DNA of 64,000 nt from Skeletonema tropicum (taxonomy: Eukaryota > Bacillariophyta > Thalassiosirophyceae > Thalassiosirales > Thalassiosiraceae): the NCBI GenBank assembly GCA_037178625.1, contig CM074133.1:3931354-3995353 (forward strand), in the 5' to 3' direction. Positions 50,884 through 64,000 of this stretch are shown in pieces (the stretch's first letter is position 1; every line of letters starts with the position of its first letter). The position numbers were made by a program, and so were the translations under genes. The notes under the pieces are model-generated. The model saw only the letters and a list, made by a program, of their open reading frames with translations. It ran no database searches and was not told where the DNA came from.

Positions 50884-53800
50884 TAGCACTGGGCATCGAT
50901 ATCCAGTGAGATGTCTAGCACTGGGCATCGATATCGCCAGATATCTAGCACTGGGCATCGATTTCGAGTGCGATATCTAGCACTGGACATCGATATCCAG
51001 TGAGATATCTAGCACTTGGCAACAATATCGCCAGATATCTAGCACTGGGCATCGATATCACCAGATATCTAGCACTGGGCATCGATATCCAGTGAGATAT
51101 CTAGCACTTGGCAACAATATCGCCAGATATCTAGCACTGGGCATCGATATCACCAGATATCTAGCACTGGGCATCGATATCCAGTGAGATATCTAGCACT
51201 TGGCAACAATATCACCAGATATCTAGCACTGGGCATCGATATCCAGTGAGATATCTAGCACTTGGCAACAATATCGCCAGATATCTAGCACTGGGCATCG
51301 ATATCACCAGATATCTAGCACTGGGCATCGATATCCAGTGAGATATCTAGCACTTGGCAACAATATCGCCAGATATCTAGCACTGGGCATCGATATCACC
51401 AGATATCTAGCACTGGGCATCGATATCCAGTGAGATATCTAGCACTTGGCAACAATATCGCCAGATATCTAGCACTGGGCATCGATATCACCAGATATCT
51501 AGCACTGGGCATGATATTAAGTGCAGATATCTAGCACTGGGCATCGATATCCAGTGAGATATCTAGCACTGGGCATCAATATCGCCAGATATCTAGTACT
51601 GGGCATCGATATCACCAGATATCTAGCACTGGGCATCGATATCCAGTGAGATATCTAGCACTTGGCAACAATATCGCCAGATATCTAGCACTGGGCATCG
51701 ATATCACCAGATATCTAGCACTGGGCATCGATATCCAGTGAGATATCTAGCACTTGGCAACAATATCGCCAGATATCTAGCACTGGGCATCGATATCCAG
51801 TGAGATATCTAGCACTTGGCATCGATATCGCCAGATGTCTAGAACTGGGCATCGATATCCAGTGAGATATCTAGCACTGGGCATCGATATCGCCAGATAT
51901 CTAGCACTGGGCATCGATTTCGAGTGCGATATCTAGCACTGGGCATCGATATCCAGTGAGATATCTAGCACTTGGCAACAATATCGCCAGATATCTAGCA
52001 CTGGGCATCGATATCACCAGATATCTAGCACTGGGCATTGATATTAAGTGCGATATCTAGCACTGGGCATCGATATCCAGTGAGATATCTAGCACTGGGC
52101 ATCAATATCGCCAGATATCTATTACTGGGCATCGATATCCAGTGCGATATCTAGCACTGGGCATCGATATCCAGTGAGATATCTAGCACTTGGCAACAAT
52201 ATCGCCAGATATCTAGCACTGGGCATCGATATCACCAGATATCTAGCACTGGGCATCAACATCGCCAGATATCTAGCACTGGGCATCGATATCACCAGAT
52301 ATCGCCAGATATCTAGCCCTGGGCATCGATATCCAGTGAGATATCTAGCACAGGGCATCGATATCGCCAGATACAGATATCTAGCACTGGGCATCGATAT
52401 CCAGTGAGATGTCTAGCACTGGGCATCGATATCCATTGAGATATCTAGCACTTGGCAACAATATCGCCAGATATCTAGCACTGGGCATCGATATCACCAG
52501 ATATCTAGCACTGGGCATCGATATCCAGTGAGATATCTAGCACTTGGCAACAATATCGCCAGATATCTAGCACTGGGCATCGATATCACCAGATATCTAG
52601 CACTGGGCATCGATATCCAGTGAGATATCTAGCACTTGGCAACAATATCGCCAGATATCTAGCACTGGGCATCGATATCACCAGATATCTAGCACTGGGC
52701 ATCGATATCCAGTGAGATATCTAGCACTTGTTAACAATATCGCCAGATATCTAGCACTGGGCATCGATATCACCAGATATCTAGCACTGGGCATCGATAT
52801 CCAGTGAGATATCTAGCACTTGGCAACAATATCGCCAGATATCTAGCACTGGGCATCGATATCACCAGATATCTAGCACTGGGCATCGATATCCAGTGAG
52901 ATATCTAGCACTTGGCAACAATATCGCCAGATATCTAGCACTGGGCATCGATATCACCAGATATCTAGCACTGGGCATCGATATCCAGTGAGATATCTAG
53001 CACTTGGCAACAATATCGCCAGATATCTAGCACTGGGCATCGATATCACCAGATATCTAGCACTGGGCATCGATATCCAGTGAGATATCTAGCACTTGGC
53101 AACAATATCGCCAGATATCTAGCACTGGGCATCGATATCACCAGATATCTAGCACTGGGCATCGATATCCAGTGAGATATCTAGCACTTGGCAACAATAT
53201 CGCCAGATATCTAGCACTGGGCATCGATATCACCAGATATCTAGCACTGGGCATCGATATCCAGTGAGATATCTAGCACTTGGCAACAATATCGCCAGAT
53301 ATCTAGCACTGGGCATCGATATCACCAGATATCTAGCACTGGGCATCGATATCCAGTGAGATATCTAGCACTTGGCAACAATATCGCCAGATATCTAGCA
53401 CTGGGCATCGATATCACCAGATATCTAGCACTGGGCATCGATATCCAGTGAGATATCTAGCACTTGGCATCGATATCGCCAGATGTCTAGAACTGGGCAT
53501 CGATATCCAGTGAGATATCTAGCACTGGGCATCGATATCGCCAGATATCTAGCACTGGGCATCGATTTCGAGTGCGATATCTAGCACTGGGCATCGATAT
53601 CCAGTGAGATATCTAGCACTTGGCAACAATATCGCCAGATATCTAGCACTGGGCATCGATATCACCAGATATCTAGCACTGGGCATTGATATTAAGTGCG
53701 ATATCTAGCACTGGGCATCGATATCCAGTGAGATATCTAGCACTGGGCATCGATATCGCCAGATATCTATTACTGGGCATCGATATCCAGTGCGATATCT

Positions 53801-56800
53801 AGCACTGGGCATCGATATCCAGTGAGATATCTAGCACTTGGCAACAATATCGCCAGATATCTAGCACTGGGCATCGATATCACCAGATATCTAGCACTGG
53901 GCATCAACATCGCCAGATATCTAGCACTGGGCATCGATATCCAGGATATCTAGCACTGGGCATCGATATCCAGTGAGATATCTAGCACTGGGCATCGATA
54001 TCGCCAGATATCTAGCACTGGGCATCGATATCACCAGATATCTAGCACTGGGCATCGATATCCAGTGAGATATCTAGCACTTGGCAACAATATCGCCAGA
54101 TATCTAGCACTGGGCATCGATATCACCAGATATCTAGCACTGGGCATCGATATCCAGTGAGATATCTAGCACTTGGCAACAATATCGCCAGATATCTAGC
54201 ACTGGGCATCGATATCACCAGATATCTAGCACTGGGCATCGATATCCAGTGAGATATCTAGCACTTGGCAACAATATCGCCAGATATCTAGCACTGGGCA
54301 TCGATATCACCAGATATCTAGCACTGGGCATCGATATCCAGTGAGATATCTAGCACTTGGCAACAATATCGCCAGATATCTAGCACTGGGCATCGATATC
54401 ACCAGATATCTAGCACTGGGCATCGATATCCAGTGAGATATCTAGCACTTGGCAACAATATCGCCAGATATCTAGCACTGGGCATCGATATCACAGGAGA
54501 TATCTAGCACTGGGCATCGATATCGCCAGATATCTAGCACTGGGCATCGATATCACCAGATATCTAGCACTGGGCATCGATATCCAGTGAGATATCTAGC
54601 ACTTGGCAACAATATCGCCAGATATCTAGCACTGGGCATCGATATCACCAGATATCTAGCACTGGGCATCGATATCCAGTGAGATATCTAGCACTTGGCA
54701 ACAATATCGCCAGATATCTAGCACTGGGCATCGATATCACCAGATATCTAGCACTGGGCATCGATATCCAGTGAGATATCTAGCACTTGGCAACAATATC
54801 GCCAGATATCTAGCACTGGGCATCGATATCACCAGATATCTAGCACTGGGCATCGATATCCAGTGAGATATCTAGCACTTGGCAACAATATCGCCAGATA
54901 TCTAGCACTGGGCATCGATATCAGCCAGATATCTAGCACTGGGCATCGATATCACCAGATATCTAGCACTGGGCATCGATATCCAGTGAGATATCTAGCA
55001 CTTGGCAACAATATCGCCAGATATCTAGCACTGGGCATCGATATCACCAGATATCTAGCACTGGGCATCGATATCCAGTGAGATATCTAGCACTTGGCAA
55101 CAATATCGCCAGATATCTAGCACTGGGCATCGATATCACCAGATATCTAGCACTGGGCATCGATATCCAGTGAGATATCTAGCACTTGGCAACAATATCG
55201 CCAGATATCTAGCACTGGGCATCGATATCACCAGATATCTAGCACTGGGCATCGATATCCAGTGAGATATCTAGCACTTGGCAACAATATCGCCAGATAT
55301 CTAGCACTGGGCATCGATATCACCAGATATCTAGCACTGGGCATCGATATCCAGTGAGATATCTAGCACTTGGCAACAATATCGCCAGATATCTAGCACT
55401 GGGCATCGATATCACCAGATATCTAGCACTGGGCATCGATATCCAGTGAGATATCTAGCACTTGGCAACAATATCGCCAGATATCTAGCACTGGGCATCG
55501 ATATCACCAGATATCTAGCACTGGGCATCGATATCCAGTGAGATATCTAGCACTTGGCAACAATATCGCCAGATATCTAGCACTGGGCATCGATATCACC
55601 AGATATCTAGCACTGGGCATCGATATCCAGTGAGATATCTAGCACTTGGCAACAATATCGCCAGATATCTAGCACTGGGCATCGATATCACCAGATATCT
55701 AGCACTGGGCATCGATATCCAGTGAGATATCTAGCACTTGGCAACAATATCGCCAGATATCTAGCACTGGGCATCGATATCACCAGATATCTAGCACTGG
55801 GCATCGATATCCAGTGAGATATCTAGCACTTGGCAACAATATCGCCAGATATCTAGCACTGGGCATCGATATCACCAGATATCTAGCACTGGGCATCGAT
55901 ATCCAGTGAGATATCTAGCACTTGGCAACAATATCGCCAGATATCTAGCACTGGGCATCGATATCACCAGATATCTAGCACTGGGCATCGATATCCAGTG
56001 AGATATCTAGCACTTGGCAACAATATCGCCAGATATCTAGCACTGGGCATCGATATCACCAGATATCTAGCACTGGGCATCGATATCCAGTGAGATATCT
56101 AGCACTTGGCAACAATATCGCCAGATATCTAGCACTGGGCATCGATATCACCAGATATCTAGCACTGGGCATCGATATCCAGTGAGATATCTAGCACTTG
56201 GCAACAATATCGCCAGATATCTAGCACTGGGCATCGATATCACCAGATATCTAGCACTGGGCATCGATATCACCAGATATCTAGCACTGGGCATCGATAT
56301 CCAGTGAGATATCTAGCACTTGGCAACAATATCGCCAGATATCTAGCACTGGGCATCGATATCACCAGATATCTAGCACTGGGCATCGATATCCAGTGAG
56401 ATATCTAGCACTTGGCAACAATATCGCCAGATATCTAGCACTGGGCATCGATATCACCAGATATCTAGCACTGGGCATCGATATCCAGTGAGATATCTAG
56501 CACTTGGCAACAATATCGCCAGATATCTAGCACTGGGCATCGATATCACCAGATATCTAGCACTGGGCATCGATATCCAGTGAGATATCTAGCACTTGGC
56601 AACAATATCGCCAGATATCTAGCACTGGGCATCGATATCACCAGATATCTAGCACTGGGCATCGATATCCAGTGAGATATCTAGCACTTGGCAACAATAT
56701 CGCCAGATATCTAGCACTGGGCATCGATATCACCAGATATCTAGCACTGGGCATCGATATCCAGTGAGATATCTAGCACTTGGCAACAATATCGCCAGAT

Positions 56801-59800
56801 ATCTAGCACTGGGCATCGATATCACCAGATATCTAGCACTGGGCATCGATATCCAGTGAGATATCTAGCACTTGGCAACAATATCGCCAGATATCTAGCA
56901 CTGGGCATCGATATCACCAGATATCTAGCACTGGGCATCGATATCCAGTGAGATATCTAGCACTTGGCAACAATATCGCCAGATATCTAGCACTGGGCAT
57001 CGATATCACCAGATATCTAGCACTGGGCATCGATATCCAGTGAGATATCTAGCACTTGGCAACAATATCGCCAGATATCTAGCACTGGGCATCGATATCA
57101 CCAGATATCTAGCACTGGGCATCGATATCCAGTGAGATATCTAGCACTTGGCAACAATATCGCCAGATATCTAGCACTGGGCATCGATATCACCAGATAT
57201 CTAGCACTGGGCATCGATATCCAGTGAGATATCTAGCACTTGGCAACAATATCGCCAGATATCTAGCACTGGGCATCGATATCACCAGATATCTAGCACT
57301 GGGCATCGATATCCAGTGAGATATCTAGCACTTGGCAACAATATCGCCAGATATCTAGCACTGGGCATCGATATCACCAGATATCTAGCACTGGGCATCG
57401 ATATCCAGTGAGATATCTAGCACTTGGCAACAATATCGCCAGATATCTAGCACTGGGCATCGATATCACCAGATATCTAGCACTGGGCATCGATATCCAG
57501 TGAGATATCTAGCACTTGGCAACAATATCGCCAGATATCTAGCACTGGGCATCGATATCACCAGATATCTAGCACTGGGCATCGATATCCAGTGAGATAT
57601 CTAGCACTTGGCAACAATATCGCCAGATATCTAGCACTGGGCATCGATATCACCAGATATCTAGCACTGGGCATCGATATCCAGTGAGATATCTAGCACT
57701 TGGCAACAATATCGCCAGATATCTAGCACTGGGCATCGATATCACCAGATATCTAGCACTGGGCATCGATATCCAGTGAGATATCTAGCACTTGGCAACA
57801 ATATCGCCAGATATCTAGCACTGGGCATCGATATCACCAGATATCTAGCACTGGGCATCGATATCCAGTGAGATATCTAGCACTTGGCAACAATATCGCC
57901 AGATATCTAGCACTGGGCATCGATATCACCAGATATCTAGCACTGGGCATCGATATCCAGTGAGATATCTAGCACTTGGCAACAATATCGCCAGATATCT
58001 AGCACTGGGCATCGATATCACCAGATATCTAGCACTGGGCATCGATATCCAGTGAGATATCTAGCACTTGGCAACAATATCGCCAGATATCTAGCACTGG
58101 GCATCGATATCACCAGATATCTAGCACTGGGCATCGATATCCAGTGAGATATCTAGCACTTGGCAACAATATCGCCAGATATCTAGCACTGGGCATCGAT
58201 ATCACCAGATATCTAGCACTGGGCATCGATATCCAGTGAGATATCTAGCACTTGGCAACAATATCGCCAGATATCTAGCACTGGGCATCGATATCACCAG
58301 ATATCTAGCACTGGGCATCGATATCCAGTGAGATATCTAGCACTTGGCAACAATATCGCCAGATATCTAGCACTGGGCATCGATATCACCAGATATCTAG
58401 CACTGGGCATCGATATCCAGTGAGATATCTAGCACTTGGCAACAATATCGCCAGATATCTAGCACTGGGCATCGATATCACCAGATATCTAGCACTGGGC
58501 ATCGATATCCAGTGAGATATCTAGCACTTGGCAACAATATCGCCAGATATCTAGCACTGGGCATCGATATCACCAGATATCTAGCACTGGGCATCGATAT
58601 CCAGTGAGATATCTAGCACTTGGCAACAATATCGCCAGATATCTAGCACTGGGCATCGATATCACCAGATATCTAGCACTGGGCATCGATATCCAGTGAG
58701 ATATCTAGCACTTGGCAACAATATCGCCAGATATCTAGCACTGGGCATCGATATCACCAGATATCTAGCACTGGGCATCGATATCCAGTGAGATATCTAG
58801 CACTTGGCAACAATATCGCCAGATATCTAGCACTGGGCATCGATATCACCAGATATCTAGCACTGGGCATCGATATCCAGTGAGATATCTAGCACTTGGC
58901 AACAATATCGCCAGATATCTAGCACTGGGCATCGATATCACCAGATATCTAGCACTGGGCATCGATATCCAGTGAGATATCTAGCACTTGGCAACAATAT
59001 CGCCAGATATCTAGCACTGGGCATCGATATCACCAGATATCTAGCACTGGGCATCGATATCCAGTGAGATATCTAGCACTTGGCAACAATATCGCCAGAT
59101 ATCTAGCACTGGGCATCGATATCACCAGATATCTAGCACTGGGCATCGATATCCAGTGAGATATCTAGCACTTGGCAACAATATCGCCAGATATCTAGCA
59201 CTGGGCATCGATATCACCAGATATCTAGCACTGGGCATCGATATCCAGTGAGATATCTAGCACTTGGCAACAATATCGCCAGATATCTAGCACTGGGCAT
59301 CGATATCACCAGATATCTAGCACTGGGCATCGATATCCAGTGAGATATCTAGCACTTGGCAACAATATCGCCAGATATCTAGCACTGGGCATCGATATCA
59401 CCAGATATCTAGCACTGGGCATCGATATCCAGTGAGATATCTAGCACTTGGCAACAATATCGCCAGATATCTAGCACTGGGCATCGATATCACCAGATAT
59501 CTAGCACTGGGCATCGATATCCAGATATCTAGCACTGGGCACGATATCCAGTGAGATATCTAGCACTTGGCAACAATATCGCCAGATATCTAGCACTGGG
59601 CATCGATATCACCAGATATCTAGCACTGGGCATCGATATCCAGTGAGATATCTAGCACTTGGCAACAATATCGCCAGATATCTAGCACTGGGCATCGATA
59701 TCACCAGATATCTAGCACTGGGCATCGATATCCAGTGAGATATCTAGCACTTGGCAACAATATCGCCAGATATCTAGCACTGGGCATCGATATCACCAGA

Positions 59801-62800
59801 TATCTAGCACTGGGCATCGATATCCAGTGAGATATCTAGCACTTGGCAACAATATCGCCAGATATCTAGCACTGGGCATCGATATCACCAGATATCTAGC
59901 ACTGGGCATCGATATCCAGTGAGATATCTAGCACTTGGCAACAATATCGCCAGATATCTAGCACTGGGCATCGATATCACCAGATATCTAGCACTGGGCA
60001 TCGATATCCAGTGAGATATCTAGCACTTGGCAAACAATATCGCCAGATATCTAGCACTGGGCATCGATATCACCAGATATCTAGCACTGGGCATCGATAT
60101 CACCAGATATCTAGCACTGGGCATCGAATATCCAGTGAGATATCTAGCACTTGGCAACAATATCGCCAGATATCTAGCACTGGGCATCGATTTTTCCAGA
60201 TATCTCGCACTGGGCATCGATATCCAGTGAGATATCTAGCACTGGGCATCAATATCACCATATATCCAGCACTGGGCATCAACATCGCCAGGATATCTAG
60301 CCCTGGACATCGATATCGCCAGATATCTAGCCCTGGGCATTTGGACCAGTGAGATATCTAGCACTTGGCAACAATATCGCCAGATATCTAGCACTGGGCA
60401 TCGATATCACCAGATATCTAGCACTGGGCATCGATATCCAGTGAGATATCTAGCACTTGGCAACAATATCGCCAGATATCTAGCACTGGGCATCGATATC
60501 ACCAGATATCTAGCACTGGGCATCGATATCCAGTGAGATATCTAGCACTTGGCAACAATATCGCCAGATATCTAGCACTGGGCATCGATATCACCAGATA
60601 TCTAGCACTGGGCATCGATATCCAGTGAGATATCTAGCACTTGGCAACAATATCGCCAGATATCTAGCACTGGGCATCGATATCACCAGATATCTAGCAC
60701 TGGGCATCGATATCCAGTGAGATATCTAGCACTTGGCAACAATATCGCCAGATATCTAGCACTGGGCATCGATATCACCAGATATCTAGCACTGGGCATC
60801 GATATCCAGTGAGATATCTAGCACTTGGCAACAATATCGCCAGATATCTAGCACTGGGCATCGATATCACCAGATATCTAGCACTGGGCATCGATATCCA
60901 GTGAGATATCTAGCACTTGGCAACAATATCGCCAGATATCTAGCACTGGGCATCGATATCACCAGATATCTAGCACTGGGCATCGATATCCAGTGAGATA
61001 TCTAGCACTTGGCAACAATATCGCCAGATATCTAGCACTGGGCATCGATATCACCAGATATCTAGCACTGGGCATCGATATCCAGTGAGATATCTAGCAC
61101 TTGGCAACAATATCGCCAGATATCTAGCACTGGGCATCGATATCACCAGATATCTAGCACTGGGCATCGATATCCAGTGAGATATCTAGCACTGGGCAAC
61201 AATATCGCCAGATATCTAGCACTGGGCATCGATATCACCAGATATCTAGCACTGGGCATCGATATCACCAGATATCTAGCACTGGGCATCGATATCCAGT
61301 GAGATATCTAGCACTTGGCAACAATATCGCCAGATATCTAGCACTGGGCATCGATTTTTCCAGATATCTCGCACTGGGCATCGATATCCAGTGAGATATC
61401 TAGCACTGGGCATCAATATCCCCATATATCCAGCACTGGGCATCAACATCGCCAGATATCTAGCCCTGGACATCGATATCCAGTGAGATATCTAGCACTT
61501 GGCAACAATATCGCCAGATATCTAGCACTGGGCATCGATATCACCAGATATCTAGCACTGGGCATCGATATCCAGTGAGATATCTAGCACTTGGCAACAA
61601 TATCGCCAGACATCTAGCACTGGGCATCGATATCACCAGATATCTAGCACTGGGCATCGATATCCAGTGAGATATCTAGCACTTGGCAACAATATCGCCA
61701 GATATCTAGCACTGGGCATCGATATCACCAGATATCTAGCACTGGGCATCGATATCACCAGATATCTAGCACTGGGCATCGATATCCAGTGAGATATCTA
61801 GCACTTGGCAACAATATCGCCAGATATCTAGCACTGGGCATCGATTTTTCCAGATATCTCGCACTGGGCATCGATATCCAGTGAGATATCTAGCACTGGG
61901 CATCAATATCCCCATATATCCAGCACTGGGCATCAACATCGCCAGATATCTAGCCCTGGACATCGATATCGCCAGATATCTAGCCCTGGGCATCGATATC
62001 CAGTGAGATATCTAGCACTTGGCAACAATATCGCCAGATATCTAGCACTGGGCATCGATATCCAGTGAGATATCTAGCACTGGGCATCAATATCGCCAGA
62101 TATCTAGCACTGGGCATCGATATCACCAGATATCTAGCACTGGGCATCGATATCCAGTGAGATATCTAGCACTTGGCAACAATATCGCCAGATATCTAGC
62201 ACTGGGCATCGATATCACCAGATATCTAGCACTGGGCATCGATATCCAGTGAGATATCTAGCACTTGGCAACAATATCGCCAGATATCTAGCACTGGGCA
62301 TCGATATCACCAGATATCTAGCACTGGGCATCGATATCCAGTGAGATATCTAGCACTTGGCAACAATATCGCCAGATATCTAGCACTGGGCATCGATATC
62401 ACCAGATATCTAGCACTGGGCATCGATATCCAGTGAGATATCTAGCACTTGGCAACAATATCGCCAGATATCTAGCACTGGGCATCGATATCACCAGATA
62501 TCTAGCACTGGGCATCGATATCCAGTGAGATATCTAGCACTTGGCAACAATATCGCCAGATATCTAGCACTGGGCATCGATATCACCAGATATCTAGCAC
62601 TGGGCATCGATATCCAGTGAGATATCTAGCACTTGGCAACAATATCGCCAGATATCTAGCACTGGGCATCGATATCACCAGATATCTAGCACTGGGCATC
62701 GATATCCAGTGAGATATCTAGCACTTGGCAACAATATCGCCAGATATCTAGCACTGGGCATCGATATCACCAGATATCTAGCACTGGGCATCGATATCCA

Positions 62801-64000
62801 GTGAGATATCTAGCACTTGGCAACAATATCGCCAGATATCTAGCACTGGGCATCGATATCACCAGATATCTAGCACTGGGCATCGATATCCAGTGAGATA
62901 TCTAGCACTTGGCAACAATATCGCCAGATATCTAGCACTGGGCATCGATATCACCAGATATCTAGCACTGGGCATCGATATCCAGTGAGATATCTAGCAC
63001 TTGGCAACAATATCGCCAGATATCTAGCACTGGGCATCGATATCACCAGATATCTAGCACTGGGCATCGATATCCAGTGAGATATCTAGCACTTGGCAAC
63101 AATATCGCCAGATATCTAGCACTGGGCATCGATATCACCAGATATCTAGCACTGGGCATCGATATCCAGTGAGATATCTAGCACTTGGCAACAATATCGC
63201 CAGATATCTAGCACTGGGCATCGATATCACCAGATATCTAGCACTGGGCATCGATATCCAGTGAGATATCTAGCACTTGGCAACAATATCGCCAGATATC
63301 TAGCACTGGGCATCGATATCACCAGATATCTAGCACTGGGCATCGATATCCAGTGAGATATCTAGCACTTGGCAACAATATCGCCAGATATCTAGCACTG
63401 GGCATCGATATCACCAGATATCTAGCACTGGGCATCGATATCCAGTGAGATATCTAGCACTTGGCAACAATATCGCCAGATATCTAGCACTGGGCATCGA
63501 TATCACCAGATATCTAGCACTGGGCATCGATATCCAGTGAGATATCTAGCACTTGGCAACAATATCGCCAGATATCTAGCACTGGGCATCGATATCACCA
63601 GATATCTAGCACTGGGCATCGATATCCAGTGAGATATCTAGCACTTGGTAACAATATCGCCAGATATCTAGCACTGGGCATCGATATCACCAGATATCTA
63701 GCACTGGGCATCGATATCCAGTGAGATATCTAGCACTTGGCAACAATATCGCCAGATATCTAGCACTGGGCATCGATATCACCAGATATCTAGCACTGGG
63801 CATCGATATCCAGTGAGATATCTAGCACTTGGCAACAATATCGCCAGATATCTAGCACTGGGCATCGATATCACCAGATATCTAGCACTGGGCATCGATA
63901 TCCAGTGAGATATCTAGCACTTGGCAACAATATCGCCAGATATCTAGCACTGGGCATCGATATCACCAGATATCTAGCACTGGGCATCGATATCCAGTGT
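50884..64000. repeat. Satellite array with 92-bp higher-order unit (30+30+32), open at window end
   Basis: Basic subunits begin gatatctagcac. Subunit A (30 bp) continues ttggcaacaatatcgcca; B (30 bp) continues tgggcatcgatatcacca; C (32 bp) continues tgggcatcgatatccagtga. The order A-B-C repeats every 92 bp about 140 times with near identity, so the array was homogenised recently. Variant-rich zones lie at 50884-52440, 53455-53960, 60010-60360 and 61190-62090. The 30-bp subunits give short periodic frames (RYLALGIDIT), but 92 is not a multiple of three and no frame persists, so it is non-coding. Every subunit has GATATC, and B and C also have ATCGAT. Confidence 0.98.

Noticed and set aside
52174..52407. 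Open frames with RYLALGIDI-type repeats in the satellite, also at 54863, 60011 and elsewhere
   Set aside because: They result from 30-bp subunits being a multiple of three. The 92-bp unit breaks every frame after one or two units, and the long ones occur only at irregular variants.
50884..64000. CRISPR-like regular spacing of repeats
   Set aside because: There are no unique spacers; the whole unit is repeated. The context is eukaryotic satellite DNA and no cas genes are present.

Overview
The window looks like repeat-rich nuclear DNA of a eukaryotic alga, most likely a diatom or related stramenopile. This is inferred from protein style, not from a search: a non-LTR reverse transcriptase with an SGLHFGHY block and a YVDD core, a Helitron replicase with acidic spacers, a coiled-coil gene with an 85-nt GT-AG intron, and repeated simple-sequence proteins. 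There are no operons, no prokaryotic signals, and no tRNA or rRNA gene that I could recognise. Two 500-N assembly gaps are present (8363-8862 and 42462-42961).

Layout. (1) 1-8362, 8863-15886 and 29911-37237 carry a large segmental duplication. Its module order is: a block with MITE-like hairpins, a mostly non-coding block, a gene for a basic/acidic IQ-motif (calmodulin-binding) protein, and a 3' block with microsatellites. Only the third copy of the IQ gene is intact. The first has a 2-nt insertion near its end and the second a poly-C expansion. A truncated extra copy of the first block (1-1653) adjoins a possible TIR transposon (1653-3619) with two overlapping ORFs. (2) 15887-about 20270 is a non-LTR retrotransposon: ORF1 and ORF2 joined by a TAATG stop/start overlap, a complete-looking APE-type endonuclease, and an RT that has lost its motif A region and carries a frameshift. 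(3) Just downstream, on the opposite strand, 20344-20424 folds as a hammerhead-type ribozyme with one extra core nucleotide. (4) 21385-29335 is a tandem array of 14 units of about 592 bp, each with an ORF of about 142 aa containing poly-Q and Asn/Ser-rich tracts. The array sits in a diverged paralogue of the 3' block of the segmental duplication. (5) 37064-38453 (minus) is a class I glutamine amidotransferase-like gene whose central part is out of frame; its second copy is cut off at 15886. (6) 38454-43980 is mostly non-coding, with hairpin repeats and a minus-strand coiled-coil gene broken by a gap. (7) 44004-50213 (minus) is a 2069-aa Helitron Rep/helicase ORF that starts with 27-aa repeats and stops before the last helicase motifs. 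(8) 50361-50780 is a hairpin-forming minisatellite. (9) 50884-64000 is a satellite array that runs off the window, with a 92-bp higher-order unit made of 30+30+32 bp subunits.

The genes do not form a pathway. The window is best read as a duplication- and transposon-driven region, perhaps pericentromeric or heterochromatic given the satellite. The most unusual items are the hammerhead-like fold, the tandem poly-Q gene array and the TAATG-coupled retroelement.
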